Source: Ordospora colligata OC4 (taxonomy: Eukaryota > Microsporidia > Ordosporidae). From it: DNA of 64,000 nucleotides. Positions 54,335 through 63,678 of this stretch are shown here, piece by piece. The translations under genes and the position numbers were made by a program. Location of the stretch: positions 124,001 through 188,000 of the forward strand of contig NW_014575406.1 of assembly GCF_000803265.1 (NCBI RefSeq), written 5' to 3'. Below the pieces are notes generated by a model. It worked only from the letters and a program-made list of their open reading frames with translations, searched no databases and was not told the origin of the DNA. Every line of letters begins with the position of its first letter. Positions within the stretch are counted from its first letter, which is position 1.

Positions 54335-55261
54335 ATGAAGACATATATCAAGGAGAAGCGACTTGGAGAAGGGACGTATGCAGTGATATATCTTGCGTAT
54401 GAAGGGAATATGCAAGAAAAGCGGTTTATTAGTACTGGAGACAGGAAGAGCAATGTTCCTGTTGCAATAAAGAAGATAAAGATCAATAAGTATTCGCAGG
54501 GCCATGAAATAAGTGCGATCCGAGAGATCAAATCGCTTAGAAGAGTGGAGTGTAGATATGTTGTACAGCTTTTGGATGTGTTTGTGCAGGATAAGTCTGT
54601 TCATATGGTTCTTGAGTATGTTGAGACGAATCTTGAGAATGTGATAAAGAATCCGAGTAAGATCATAATGCCTGGGGATATCAAAGCATGGATGCTGATG
54701 GTGCTGAGGGGAGTGTATGAATGTCATAGACTGTTTATTATTCATCGAGATATCAAGCCAAACAACATACTTATTGCATCTGATGGGACGGCAAAGCTTG
54801 CGGATTTTGGATTGAGCAGGTCAATAGGAAATGGCATGACGCCTCAGGCGGTTACAAGGTGGTATCGAGCGCCTGAGCTTCTTATGGGGGCGAAGGAGTA
54901 TGGGTACTGTGTAGACATGTGGTCTGTTGGATGTGTGTTTGCGGAGCTGTTTCTGAGGATTCCGATGTTTGCGGGAGAAACAGACATTGGACAGCTTGAT
55001 ATGATATTCAGAGCGTTAGGAACGCCTTCAGAGATGAGTTGGAAGGGAGTGTCAATGCTACCTGGATTTCTTGAATTTCCAAAATATAATAGAACACCGC
55101 TTGGCTCGTTATTTTCTGCAGTGTCTTCTGATGCCTTAGATTTGCTAGAGAGTCTTCTTACGCTTGATCCATCTAAGAGGATTAGCAGCGATAAGGCGAT
55201 TAAGCACAAATACTTCAGAGAGATGCCTGCACCTACACCTATTGGAAGATTGCCTGTTTGA
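54335..55261 (+). CDS. KIN28: Cyclin-dependent kinase KIN28/CDK7
   Basis: This is a 308-residue kinase. It has LGEGTYAVIYLAY, VAIKKIKI, the PSTAIRE-equivalent ISAIREIKSL, HRDIKPNNILI, DFGLSRSIG and the T-loop MTPQAVTRWYRAPELLMGA, with the activating Thr placed as in CDK7 (T170). GAKEYGYCVDMWSVGCVFAE and a P-rich end (MPAPTPIGRLPV) favour CDK7/Kin28, the TFIIH kinase that phosphorylates the RNA polymerase II tail. Cyclin H and MAT1 are not in the window. The ATG follows ATTCCCTGG. Confidence 0.9.
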   Translation: MKTYIKEKRLGEGTYAVIYLAYEGNMQEKRFISTGDRKSNVPVAIKKIKINKYSQGHEISAIREIKSLRRVECRYVVQLLDVFVQDKSVHMVLEYVETNLENVIKNPSKIIMPGDIKAWMLMVLRGVYECHRLFIIHRDIKPNNILIASDGTAKLADFGLSRSIGNGMTPQAVTRWYRAPELLMGAKEYGYCVDMWSVGCVFAELFLRIPMFAGETDIGQLDMIFRALGTPSEMSWKGVSMLPGFLEFPKYNRTPLGSLFSAVSSDALDLLESLLTLDPSKRISSDKAIKHKYFREMPAPTPIGRLPV

Positions 55262-55534
55262 TCATATGAATACTTAATGTTATTACAAAATATTTTGTTT
55301 ATATCAATTCTTAATGTTTAATGTTATTACAAGAACATTTCTGGATCATATCGATGTTTCTTAATGTTAGTGCAAGAGTATTTGCTTTATTGTATTGACG
55401 CTTAATGTTAATGCAAAACATTTTCTTGATTATGCCAAGTTCACTACAAGAGTGTTTACTATGAAATGATACGGAGAAAAGCAATGCCTTGCACATCATT
55501 GATATGAAAAACACAAAACCCTTCGTAAATACAA
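55262..55534. repeat. Degenerate ~45-bp tandem repeat in a 273-bp spacer
   Basis: From about 55273 to 55463 the motif CTTAATGTTA..GCAA followed by a T-rich run recurs four to five times with unequal spacing of about 40-60 bp (near 55274, 55309, 55360, 55401). It looks like a decayed minisatellite. CCC and the SEC24-like start follow it. Confidence 0.6.
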
Positions 55535-57676
55535 ATGAACTTGAGAGATTCCATGTCTGAAGCAACACAACAAACAAGCAGTCCATTTCCAAGAGCGTTT
55601 GAGGAACGAAAGAAGCAGAAGATGAAGATTCCCGATCTTCCGCATGAACTGGAGAAGGACCAGGCAGCGTTTGTGTCGTTTGACACGATGACACAACCTC
55701 CACCACTGAGCACAACAAATTGTTTTATAAGCGAGACGAACAATACAGATCCTAATCTTGTAAGGTCTACTATGTATGTTCTTCCGAAAAACTCTGATAC
55801 TTTTGACCTGATGGAGATTCCACTTGGGATAGTTGTGAATCCGTTCTGCAGGAAGGCGATGCCTACTGAGCTGAACAAATCGAAGGCTGTGAGATGTATG
55901 GAATGCCAGAGCTATGCAAATGCTTTTTCAGTGGTAGAAGCGAATTTTTTCTACTGCAATATCTGCAACACAAAGAATTGCCTGAAAGAAAGGATTTGTG
56001 AGGAAATAACTAGGTACTCGACAATTGAGTATGTTGAGAAAGAAGTAGTAAAGGATAACAGAGTGATTGACTGTGGAGGTATTGTATCTGAAGGACTGTT
56101 TCGAACGAAGACAGTATGTGGACCTGCTTTTTTGATTGGGATTGATAGTACATCGCCAATGTTGGTTGAACATTCACTGAATGGAATCAAAAGATTAATT
56201 GATGATGAGAATTTTAGGTTTTTATTCAGAAAGGTGGGTATTATTTTGTTGAGTGATAGAATATCTCTTCTGAAGGCAAGTAAAGGAACGGTGGTCGAGG
56301 TAAAACTGTCTGATAAGCAGCACCTTCCTTTTATTTCACCGGAGTTTTTAATGGACGTTCAGGATGAACAGTTAATGATAAATGTGATGGAATATCTTAA
56401 GAGTATACCAAACAATGGAGCAAGCAAAAAAGGAGGTATTTCTGATTGCCTGAGTATAGCTATTTCGATGGCTGGATATTGCAGGGGATCGAAGATGGCG
56501 CTGTTTACGAATTCACAGGAGAAGATTGATAGTGAGATGATAGTTAAGCAGTTTATAGAGATAGGATGTTCATTGAATGTATTTTGTACTGAGAAGACAC
56601 AGCTGGCACAGGTTTGTATTTCTAGTACTGGAAGGACTTATTTGTACGTGCCTGAGACTCTTGCTAAGTTAGAGGATGACTTGATTGGCCTTGGAAGCAT
56701 GAAGAGCTCGTATAAAGTATCTGTTGAGACGAAGACGTCAGATTCATTAAGAAAACTGATGTTCTATGGAAACACGAAGTTTGAACATCTTGGATTCCAG
56801 GAGTTTTCACAGATGGACGACAGCACGACGTTTGCACAGACATTTACATTGAGTGAGTCGCTCCAAAGCATCCACCGAGTGTATGCGCAAGTGGTGGTGA
56901 GCTTCTATGGGTTTGATGGGTCAAGAAGGGTTTTGGTGCTTAATACATCATTTGGAGTGTCTTCAAAGATATCTGATGTGTATGCAAACCTGAGTTTTGA
57001 CACGCTGGCATGCATATATGCAAAGTACATGGCAATGGATGCTGATGGTTTCAAGACGAATAGCAAAAAAGTCGAGGAGATTATGAGCAAGTCGTTAAAG
57101 TTTTACAGAAGTAGCTGCTGCAAAGAGGCATCGAGCTCACAGTTTGTATTGCCTGAATCTATAAAGTTGATTCCACTGATGTATCAATCGATGCTGAAGA
57201 ACAGGTATTTTTTGAATGAAAAGAATGCAGAGAATATGGCAATGATAACAGGGTTTACTGTTGAGCAGAATCTCCGTTTCTTCTATCCTCGGATGTTTAC
57301 TTTTACCGACTTCTATATGGACAACAGTCTAGAGAAAGTGAAAGGACTGCGCCTTACATCTGAATCTCTCAGTTCTGAAGAGATCTATGTCCTTGACAAC
57401 TCGCAAAAGTTGTATGTTTATATTGGAAAGGAGGTGGACACCACATTGAAAAAGGCAATATTTACAGAAGGCACTGAGGAGAGTGGAGTGCTGCATAAGA
57501 TGATTGATGAGTTTTATTCGCATTACGATTGTGAATTACCAGTGATTTTTATTGAGGAAGGGAAAGGAGGTGTAGAGATTGAGTTTATTGGGTATCTTAC
57601 TGAGGACAAAATGAATAACATTGTTTCATACCCAGATTATATCTGTGAACTCCACTTCAAAGTTAAGAATGCATGA
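55535..57676 (+). CDS. Second SEC24-family COPII coat protein
   Basis: This is 713 residues. The Sec24 N-terminal signature is NNTDPNLVRSTMYVLPKN, then MEIPLGIVVNPF. The zinc finger is CMECQSYANAF and CNICNTKNC. It shows the Sec24 domain order: trunk (FLIGIDSTSPMLVE), beta-sandwich, helical and gelsolin-like domains. With the SEC24 at 24809 it gives two cargo adaptors, comparable to Sec24 and Sfb2/Lst1 in yeast. The sequences differ widely, so the split is old or one copy evolves fast. The ATG has CCC 13 nt upstream. Confidence 0.85.
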   Translation: MNLRDSMSEATQQTSSPFPRAFEERKKQKMKIPDLPHELEKDQAAFVSFDTMTQPPPLSTTNCFISETNNTDPNLVRSTMYVLPKNSDTFDLMEIPLGIVVNPFCRKAMPTELNKSKAVRCMECQSYANAFSVVEANFFYCNICNTKNCLKERICEEITRYSTIEYVEKEVVKDNRVIDCGGIVSEGLFRTKTVCGPAFLIGIDSTSPMLVEHSLNGIKRLIDDENFRFLFRKVGIILLSDRISLLKASKGTVVEVKLSDKQHLPFISPEFLMDVQDEQLMINVMEYLKSIPNNGASKKGGISDCLSIAISMAGYCRGSKMALFTNSQEKIDSEMIVKQFIEIGCSLNVFCTEKTQLAQVCISSTGRTYLYVPETLAKLEDDLIGLGSMKSSYKVSVETKTSDSLRKLMFYGNTKFEHLGFQEFSQMDDSTTFAQTFTLSESLQSIHRVYAQVVVSFYGFDGSRRVLVLNTSFGVSSKISDVYANLSFDTLACIYAKYMAMDADGFKTNSKKVEEIMSKSLKFYRSSCCKEASSSQFVLPESIKLIPLMYQSMLKNRYFLNEKNAENMAMITGFTVEQNLRFFYPRMFTFTDFYMDNSLEKVKGLRLTSESLSSEEIYVLDNSQKLYVYIGKEVDTTLKKAIFTEGTEESGVLHKMIDEFYSHYDCELPVIFIEEGKGGVEIEFIGYLTEDKMNNIVSYPDYICELHFKVKNA

Positions 57677-57728
57677 AATACACATTAAAGCAAACATTAT
57701 AAGCGAATACTTTATTTTAAATAGGCCA

Positions 57729-58187
57729 TTATACTTCTTCCTCACACTCAGCAGGCTCTCGCATGAATGCAGCATGCAACAAGACCAGTATTCCTGTGAA
57801 TGCAGAGATCGCAAGAAGCCCTATGCTTGCCTCCTTGAATATGATCAGTATGATCAGTATGATAACACTTCCAGCAATGCATATTGATCTTCGCTCTATC
57901 TCCACTTCAAGAATCACAAGCTTTGTTCTGCAGAAGTACATCATTGCTGCAACACATGCCAAGACAGTAAGCAGCTCTGGGTGTATCAGAACATGTAGCG
58001 CAACCATTATAAGTCCAATAAATCCATATTGGTATTGGTACTTATCCAAGTTATGCAGAATGTTCTTTTTAGTATCTTCGATGTCACTTGGGACTGCTGC
58101 ATTTCTTACATCTATGAACTCTCGCAATACTTGTCGATTTGTGGCGTTGCTGAATCCAGTCTTTGCTTGCTCTATTCCTCCTTGCAT
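57729..58187 (-). CDS. YIP3: PRA1/YIP3-family membrane protein
   Basis: This is 152 residues. LREFIDVRNAAVPSD, then ILHNLDKYQYQYGFIGL, is the PRA1 signature (W.EF.D...FS.P.......R...N..YY..NY). Two hydrophobic hairpins follow at about 57-100 and 108-140, and the end is acidic. PRA1/Yip3 proteins act on Rab GTPases in the ER-Golgi and may release them from GDI, which is encoded at 49681. The start is the ATG after GGACCCTAGAATA; a 42-codon extension starts with TTG only. Confidence 0.8.
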   Translation of the reverse strand: MQGGIEQAKTGFSNATNRQVLREFIDVRNAAVPSDIEDTKKNILHNLDKYQYQYGFIGLIMVALHVLIHPELLTVLACVAAMMYFCRTKLVILEVEIERRSICIAGSVIILIILIIFKEASIGLLAISAFTGILVLLHAAFMREPAECEEEV

Positions 58188-58309
58188 TATTCTAGGGTCC
58201 GACGCGTTACAATCTCTTTTTGTTCTTGCTTGTTTCGGAAATGATCGATCAAAGAAACATTGTGTAAACAACCAATCTTCATTGCATGTTACAAACACTT
58301 GGTAGCCAA

Positions 58310-58861
58310 TCAAATCTTTACCCAGACCATATCTGCAACATCAAGCATATTTGTGCATGTATCTATTGGCATCATGAAAACATCGTTCATCTTGCGACTT
58401 TTTATCCTTAGCCACGTGCCATCGCTCTTTTCAACAAATTCCATTCCAAATCCTTTCACTATCTCCAGGTATATTTCATTGAATGATGGCCTATTCATGT
58501 TTCTAATCTTTTCTTCTGCTTCTTGTATTTTCTTATCGGTCTCTATAATACTTGCTCGGAGTTTTTCATTTTCATCTTCCAGCTCAACTATTTTCTTTGC
58601 AAGTCTTAGCTTCTCGGTATTGAGCTCTGCGAATGTATCATTTTTCTTAGTTAGCGCATACGAGTACTTCCTGACTTCAGACTCCAGCTGCATGTTTTTC
58701 TTCCTAAACAGCTGCATGTTTTCCTGCAATGTCTTTGTCACACTTTCTATCTTGTGTCTACCTTCCTTCATTTGTAAGCTTAGAGCCGCAAGAACCTGCT
58801 TTTCGACTGGATTCTTGAATTTACCAATGAGTTCGTTCAAGAGTGTCTTTGCTTCATCCAT
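58310..58861 (-). CDS. SPC24: Kinetochore protein SPC24 (Ndc80 complex)
   Basis: This is 183 residues. A long coiled coil (about 30-120) is followed by a small C-terminal globular domain, SFNEIYLEIVKGFGMEFVEK, then WLRIK, FMMPIDT and DMVWVKI. This lines up with the yeast Spc24 end (LKLKLYRSLGV..., ILPLDNN, YIWERL). Spc24 pairs with Spc25 and anchors the Ndc80 complex to the kinetochore. The ATG follows TACCCAAAC; the reading frame extends upstream to 59233 but has no matching protein content there. Confidence 0.75.
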   Translation of the reverse strand: MDEAKTLLNELIGKFKNPVEKQVLAALSLQMKEGRHKIESVTKTLQENMQLFRKKNMQLESEVRKYSYALTKKNDTFAELNTEKLRLAKKIVELEDENEKLRASIIETDKKIQEAEEKIRNMNRPSFNEIYLEIVKGFGMEFVEKSDGTWLRIKSRKMNDVFMMPIDTCTNMLDVADMVWVKI

Positions 58862-59140
58862 GTTTGGGTACGGTAAAAATTTCAGGTATGCATGTGAGCA
58901 GAGCCTGACAGGCAAGCACAATGCCAATGAAAATAAATGCAAAAATAACAACTGTATATAATATATAGTAATATGAATATACAGAATAACAACAACAGTA
59001 CATAGTATAACATACACAATAAGGTAATAAAACATTAGTACAAAATACACAGTAAAACACATAACATAATCAACAACACACAACATACACCATTTAGAAT
59101 TCACACTAAACCGCCAAATGCTTTGTAAATCATATAGTGA
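58862..59140. other. 279-bp AT-rich spacer
   Basis: No gene is seen. The stretch is rich in ATA, ACA and TAATA words and holds the SPC24 promoter and the region upstream of tRNA-Leu. It is the most AT-rich spacer in the right half of the window by eye. Confidence 0.4.
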
Positions 59141-59222
59141 GGTTGGATGGCCGAGTGGTCTAAGGCGCTGGCTTAAGGTGCCAGTCTCTTCGGAGGCGCG
59201 AGTTCGAACCTCGCTCCAGCCA
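59141..59222 (+). tRNA. tRNA-Leu, anticodon AAG
   Basis: This is an 82-nt class II tRNA. The acceptor GGTTGGA pairs with TCCAGCC. The D arm region is GGCCGAGTGGTCTAAGGC. The anticodon stem CTGGC/GCCAG encloses loop TTAAGGT, giving AAG. There is a long variable arm (CTCTTCGGAG) and a T arm GCGAGTTCGAACCTCGC, with discriminator A at 59222. The CCA end is not encoded. No intron is seen. The A and B boxes are internal (TGGCCGAGTGG and GTTCGAACC). Confidence 0.96.
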
Positions 59223-59251
59223 TTTTGCAACAAATCTAATTAAAATATTTT

Positions 59252-61852
59252 TTATTCGCCACTCAGCATCCTCTCTGCGTCTCCAATCTTCAGCCTACTG
59301 CATACGCTTCCCTGCACCATCCCCTTACTAATCCTCAGGTGCGACCCTGGATACTCATTCTCAAGCCTGCTCTTCATTACCGTGATGTCCGCTGCATTCA
59401 CTGCAACAATACACTCACTGCCACTCATTCCATACACAAAACACTTTATCCCATTCATTATCACTTCCTCACATAACATAGAAACCCATCTACACATGTC
59501 CTTCTCAGATCCGAGACCTGAGCTTTCATAGCAATAACATATCCTGTCACTCCCCTGCTCTTTTGCCATTTTCATCAACTTAACAACTTCCTCTTTGTTC
59601 TTATTATACCTAGCTCTGTATACTTCTTCTTGTTTCTTCTTGTTCTCCACATTCTGTTTCTCAATCATCTGCTTGCATAGAAGTGGCACTGCTTTGTCCA
59701 TACTCACCACCTCTCCAATCTGTAGTCTTGCAACATACTTTTCAACTTCTTGATCAAGCTCTTCTGCTGTCTCCCCTGTCACCGCAACTATCCTTCGGGT
59801 GTTTGCAGACACACCAGACTCCTTCAGAATCCTAAACCGCTTCACTTCAGACACATTGCATACATGTGTTCCTCCACACATCTCCTGAACCAAATCATCT
59901 TCATTCTCCATCGATATTATCCTTACAATCTCAGGATACTCTTCATTCCTCATCCTCACTACTCCCGCCATCCGTAATGCATCTTCCCTACAGACATTCA
60001 TCACATTAACAGGCACCTTACTTGCAATAAATTCATTAATGCTGTTTTCAATATCCTCAAGCTCCTTATCTGTCAGCTTCCTTCCTTCAAAGTCAAACCT
60101 CAGCTTCTCTGCATCAACAAGACTTCCTCGCTGCTCAGTCTTGATAACCTTGCGTAGAAAAAAATTCAACAAATGCGTCCCTGTGTGATTCCTCATTATT
60201 CTCTTCCTATACTCACAATCATACCTTAAATTTGCATGCAAACTCATTCTTCCATTCAATATTCCCTTATGCACCACACTTCCCTTCATCACTTGCACAT
60301 CAACAACTCTAAAAATACCTATTTCATTCTTCTTTCCATCCAAACCCTCCTCTTCAAACACAATCTCTCCGATATCTGCCACTTGTCCTCCACACTCTGC
60401 ATAAAAACATGTCTTGTCAAACACCACTCCAACTTCCACTTCCTCAGGCAGTCTATCACACTCATAAACAACATCTCCATTCACCACTCCAAACATCCAT
60501 TTTCCACTCACATCATTGCTATTATACTTGTGAGAATCATCTGTAACTATCCCAACAGGGATCACATTCTCATCTATTCCAATATCCTTTATCTTTCTAC
60601 TCGCTTCTTTTGCCTTCTGCTTACAACTCTCAAAATTTGCATAATCAATCTCAACCCCTTGTTCAGCCGCCATTAGCTCAGTCAGGTCCACAGGAAATCC
60701 ATATGTGTCATACAGCACAAACAAATCCTCCCCGCTTATCTTCCCCTCACAATCAACCAACTTCTTAAACCTCTCTATCCCCTTGCGCAGAGTCTTCATA
60801 AACAGCCTCTCCTCTTTGTCCACACATTCAACTTCATCTAGTTTTATTCCTATTGCATCAGCTGCTATCCCTACAAGCTTCGCAATCTCCCCAGTATTAA
60901 GCCCCAACACCTCGTGAGAGTACCGCACCGTCCTTCTTAGAATCCTTCGTAGCACATATCCTATACCTTCACTTCCAAAGTCAACCTTGTCATGCACACA
61001 TACCGCTATGGTTCTACAATGATCAGCAACCACCCTAAATGCAACATCCTTATTGCCCATCCCGTCAGAATACACGTGCCCACATCGCTCCTCTATTGCC
61101 TTGATTATCATCCCAAAACTATCAATCAAGTAATTCGACTCCACTCCTATAAGTATGCTCAGTAGCCGCTCTAATCCTATTCCTGTATCAATGCACTTCC
61201 TATCAAGAGGCACAAGCCCACTGCCTGTCCTATTGTACTCAATAAACACAACATTCCATATCTCAATCACAGTCGGATCCCCTGTATTCACCAACGACGA
61301 TGCGTCCCTTCCACCAACACGGTCATAATGTATCTCAGTGCATGGTCCACACGGTCCTGTCTCTCCCATCTCCCAGAAGTTATCTTCATACGGCGCAGCT
61401 ATAATCCTCGAGCTTGGGAGATACCGATGCCAGATCTCCTTGCTTTCCTTATCAAGCTCGTCATAGTACGTCACATACAATCTCTCCTTGTCAAGCTTTA
61501 ACTCATCAACCAAAAACCCCCATGCATACTCAATCGCCTTCTCCTTGAAGTAATCTCCAAAAGACCAATTCCCAAGCATCTCAAAATAAGTGTGATGATA
61601 ATTGTCTTTTCCAACATCATCCAGGTCATTGTGTTTCCCTCCTGCTCGAATGCATCTTTGCACACTACATGCTCTGCTAAGATCATCTCGTACCCCAAGC
61701 AGGTTCTTCTTGAACTGCACCATCCCACTGTTTGTAAACAGCAGCGTGCCGTCATCTTGCGGAACCACAGAGCTCGATTCAACAACCTTATGTGATCTAC
61801 TTGAAAAATACCTCAAAAAACACTCACGAAGCTTCTCAGTGCTCCACTCCAT
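59252..61852 (-). CDS. AlaRS: Alanyl-tRNA synthetase
   Basis: This is 866 residues. The catalytic N-terminus has FTNSGMVQFK, CSVQRCIRAGGKHNDLDDVG, YHHTYFEMLGNWSFGDYFK and NFWEMGETGPCGPCTEIHYD. The editing domain carries the zinc motif NHTGTHLL with MCGGTHVCN, which removes mischarged Ser-tRNA. A short C-terminal domain closes it. It charges tRNA-Ala in the cytosol. The start is the ATG after GGCCCCCG; an ATG five codons upstream lacks the signal. Its stop lies 29 bp from tRNA-Leu. Confidence 0.96.
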   Translation of the reverse strand: MEWSTEKLRECFLRYFSSRSHKVVESSSVVPQDDGTLLFTNSGMVQFKKNLLGVRDDLSRACSVQRCIRAGGKHNDLDDVGKDNYHHTYFEMLGNWSFGDYFKEKAIEYAWGFLVDELKLDKERLYVTYYDELDKESKEIWHRYLPSSRIIAAPYEDNFWEMGETGPCGPCTEIHYDRVGGRDASSLVNTGDPTVIEIWNVVFIEYNRTGSGLVPLDRKCIDTGIGLERLLSILIGVESNYLIDSFGMIIKAIEERCGHVYSDGMGNKDVAFRVVADHCRTIAVCVHDKVDFGSEGIGYVLRRILRRTVRYSHEVLGLNTGEIAKLVGIAADAIGIKLDEVECVDKEERLFMKTLRKGIERFKKLVDCEGKISGEDLFVLYDTYGFPVDLTELMAAEQGVEIDYANFESCKQKAKEASRKIKDIGIDENVIPVGIVTDDSHKYNSNDVSGKWMFGVVNGDVVYECDRLPEEVEVGVVFDKTCFYAECGGQVADIGEIVFEEEGLDGKKNEIGIFRVVDVQVMKGSVVHKGILNGRMSLHANLRYDCEYRKRIMRNHTGTHLLNFFLRKVIKTEQRGSLVDAEKLRFDFEGRKLTDKELEDIENSINEFIASKVPVNVMNVCREDALRMAGVVRMRNEEYPEIVRIISMENEDDLVQEMCGGTHVCNVSEVKRFRILKESGVSANTRRIVAVTGETAEELDQEVEKYVARLQIGEVVSMDKAVPLLCKQMIEKQNVENKKKQEEVYRARYNKNKEEVVKLMKMAKEQGSDRICYCYESSGLGSEKDMCRWVSMLCEEVIMNGIKCFVYGMSGSECIVAVNAADITVMKSRLENEYPGSHLRISKGMVQGSVCSRLKIGDAERMLSGE

Positions 61853-61910
61853 CGGGGGCCAAAACATTTCAAATTATAACCACTTTATTCATCAGTGCTC
61901 TCCATTACTA

Positions 61911-62087
61911 CTACACCCTTCCAGATACCTCGTTCATTGCATCCTCTAATACCCGCACAAGATCATCAGGATCAATCCCACACTCAACCAGCTTGTACAT
62001 CCATCCAATACTCTCTTCATCCAGCCCTACTCCTAACATTCTGCAAAGTTCATTCATTGCCTTATGCTTGTCATCCATCAGCTCCAT
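61911..62087 (-). CDS. MZT1: MOZART1-like gamma-tubulin complex protein
   Basis: This is 58 residues. MNELCRMLGVGLDEESIGWM, then KLVECGIDPDDLVRVL, matches MOZART1 (ISRILNTGLD.ETL..CVRL.E.GINPEAL..VI). MZT1 binds GCP proteins and activates microtubule nucleation at spindle poles. The family length is about 70-80, so it is short but complete. The start is the first in-frame ATG (62087), or M4 at 62078; no CCC precedes either. Confidence 0.85.
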   Translation of the reverse strand: MELMDDKHKAMNELCRMLGVGLDEESIGWMYKLVECGIDPDDLVRVLEDAMNEVSGRV

Positions 62088-62226
62088 CTTTCCAGTGGCT
62101 CTCAATTAGATTTCAAATAAAATTTTACTTGCATTATGCAAAATAAGAATGATTCAAATAGCAAATGAGCAAGCATAAAATACATATAATCATACATAAG
62201 GCCATGTGCTGTAGAATAATATTATG

Positions 62227-62553
62227 TTACTTACTCTGTCTGCTTATCTCTGCCATCTTCTCTATATGCTCATTACTTGGCATACTATTCGATCCCAATA
62301 TTTCTCTTGCTCCAAAACTGTAGTCAAAGTCCTTCTCGATTATCAGCTGAATCTCACTTCTTTCTATTATGTTTTTTCCTTTATGCTTACTCAACAATGC
62401 AGATCTGTGGATAATGTCCGAAAGGAACTTCTCAATCAGTTGCTGTAGATTCTTGACAACCTCATGATCCATTTTTGTACCTGCATCCTTGTTGCATAAC
62501 TTCAGAAACCTCTGTAGCTTCTTCGGGCTCAGAAAGTGATTCTCGGCATCCAT
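62227..62553 (-). CDS. TAF12: TFIID/SAGA subunit TAF12
   Basis: This is 108 residues with a histone fold. LSPKKLQRFLKLCNKD, then MDHEVVKNLQQLIEKFLSDI, SEIQLIIEKDFDYSFGARE and PSNEHIEKMAEISRQ, follow TAF12 (LTKKKLQDLV.., DVQLHLE, SEEIRPYKK, EHKQRM). It pairs with TAF4. TAF11, another TFIID subunit, is at 29842. The ATG follows TCCCTGTAA, and the gene diverges from the next across 51 bp. Confidence 0.85.
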   Translation of the reverse strand: MDAENHFLSPKKLQRFLKLCNKDAGTKMDHEVVKNLQQLIEKFLSDIIHRSALLSKHKGKNIIERSEIQLIIEKDFDYSFGAREILGSNSMPSNEHIEKMAEISRQSK

Positions 62554-62604
62554 TTACAGGGATTCAAAAGATTCCATGCGTGTTCTCCCTATTGGCCCAC
62601 ATCA
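62554..62604. promoter_or_regulatory. Divergent promoter TAF12/Wapl-like, 51 bp
   Basis: CCCTGTAA precedes the leftward ATG and CCCACATCA the rightward ATG. The 51 bp between them must serve both genes. Confidence 0.5.
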
Positions 62605-63678
62605 ATGACCAAAATACACGATATAAAATACATCGATGAAATCAACTATGCAATTGAGGGATTTTCAAGTGGAGATGAGGAATGCTCGTTGCAGATGATT
62701 ATCAAGATGATGCAGGATGAGCATTTTAAGGCATTCATGAAAGAATCAAAATATCTTGTACAGGTTGTGTATGCAATGGCTAATGCAAAGACACCAACAA
62801 GGTTGTGCAGTGAAGCATTACATGTAATCACGGAGGCATTCAATCCTTACTCCTTTGAAGACATGGATGCATTATTTGGCATACTACTGCAAATATTGAA
62901 TAGCTCGTTATGCAATGAGTGCATGCATTCATGCATTGCTTCACAAGTAAATAAAATAATTGGAATAATGCGCAGGATTCCAATTAGGTGGTACTGCAGA
63001 TACACTGAATGTATAGATCTTGAGAAGCTCATTCATGAATTGCAGATACTGATTGGAAAGCGAGTTGTGAAATGGAGTAGGTTTGTGTGTTTGGTATTAT
63101 CTACGTGTTGTAAGTTTACGCTTGAGGATAAATTCATCGGTAGGATGCTTACAAGACGAGATTACAGAACACTTGGGATATACACACAATCTGAAGAGAA
63201 TGTTGTCAGACTTGCATCGAGAGATTTTGTGATGCATAGGCTTGCTAATGCAGTGCGTAGCGAATTTGGCAATAGAAGTAGAAAAGTGATTAGTATGAAT
63301 GATAGTGAATTATGCACATCAACAAATGCTGTGGTGATTATTGATCGAATTGATGCGCATGAGAAAGCGAGCAATACATCTAGATGCGAAAATGCAAAGA
63401 GAGACCTACTTGCGGTAATGATAAATTTGGCATGTGTGAATATTTGCCTGGACATACCATTAAAACTGATTGAAGAGATGCACAATACAACAGACAGTAC
63501 TACAAAGTGTTATGCAGCAATGCTTCTACTCGTATCACCAAATTTTATGAATGAGTTGCCGTGCATTGATGTAGAGAGTCTTAAACAAAATGCCAGGAGA
63601 CTTGAATATGCTGCTAATTGTTTGGTGAGTAAGACACATCTGAGTAGATTGATTAGCCTGCTGTATAAGAGTGGATAG
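62605..63678 (+). CDS. Helical-repeat protein, candidate cohesin-release factor Wapl
   Basis: This is 357 residues, nearly all helical. The opening IKYIDEINYAIEGFSSG, then SLQMIIKMMQDEHFKAFMK and LVQVVYAMANAKT, resembles the Wapl domain start (D.IEFILDGL, ..SLLEL..K......FR..L..HG.V..IF..L). Wapl opens the cohesin ring. Only the N-terminal part of the match is persuasive, and any HEAT/ARM protein could show it. The ATG follows GGCCCACATCA; a longer frame lies under the divergent TAF12 gene. Confidence 0.5.
   Translation: MTKIHDIKYIDEINYAIEGFSSGDEECSLQMIIKMMQDEHFKAFMKESKYLVQVVYAMANAKTPTRLCSEALHVITEAFNPYSFEDMDALFGILLQILNSSLCNECMHSCIASQVNKIIGIMRRIPIRWYCRYTECIDLEKLIHELQILIGKRVVKWSRFVCLVLSTCCKFTLEDKFIGRMLTRRDYRTLGIYTQSEENVVRLASRDFVMHRLANAVRSEFGNRSRKVISMNDSELCTSTNAVVIIDRIDAHEKASNTSRCENAKRDLLAVMINLACVNICLDIPLKLIEEMHNTTDSTTKCYAAMLLLVSPNFMNELPCIDVESLKQNARRLEYAANCLVSKTHLSRLISLLYKSG

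Noticed and set aside
58862..59233. Upstream extension of the SPC24 frame rich in Y, C and V
   Set aside because: It crosses the tRNA-Leu gene and an AT-rich spacer; the ATG after TACCCAAAC at 58861 starts the coiled coil.
60236..60676. 146-codon frame antisense to AlaRS
   Set aside because: It is rich in H, S, I and L, as expected from reading the complement of a coding strand; no family match.
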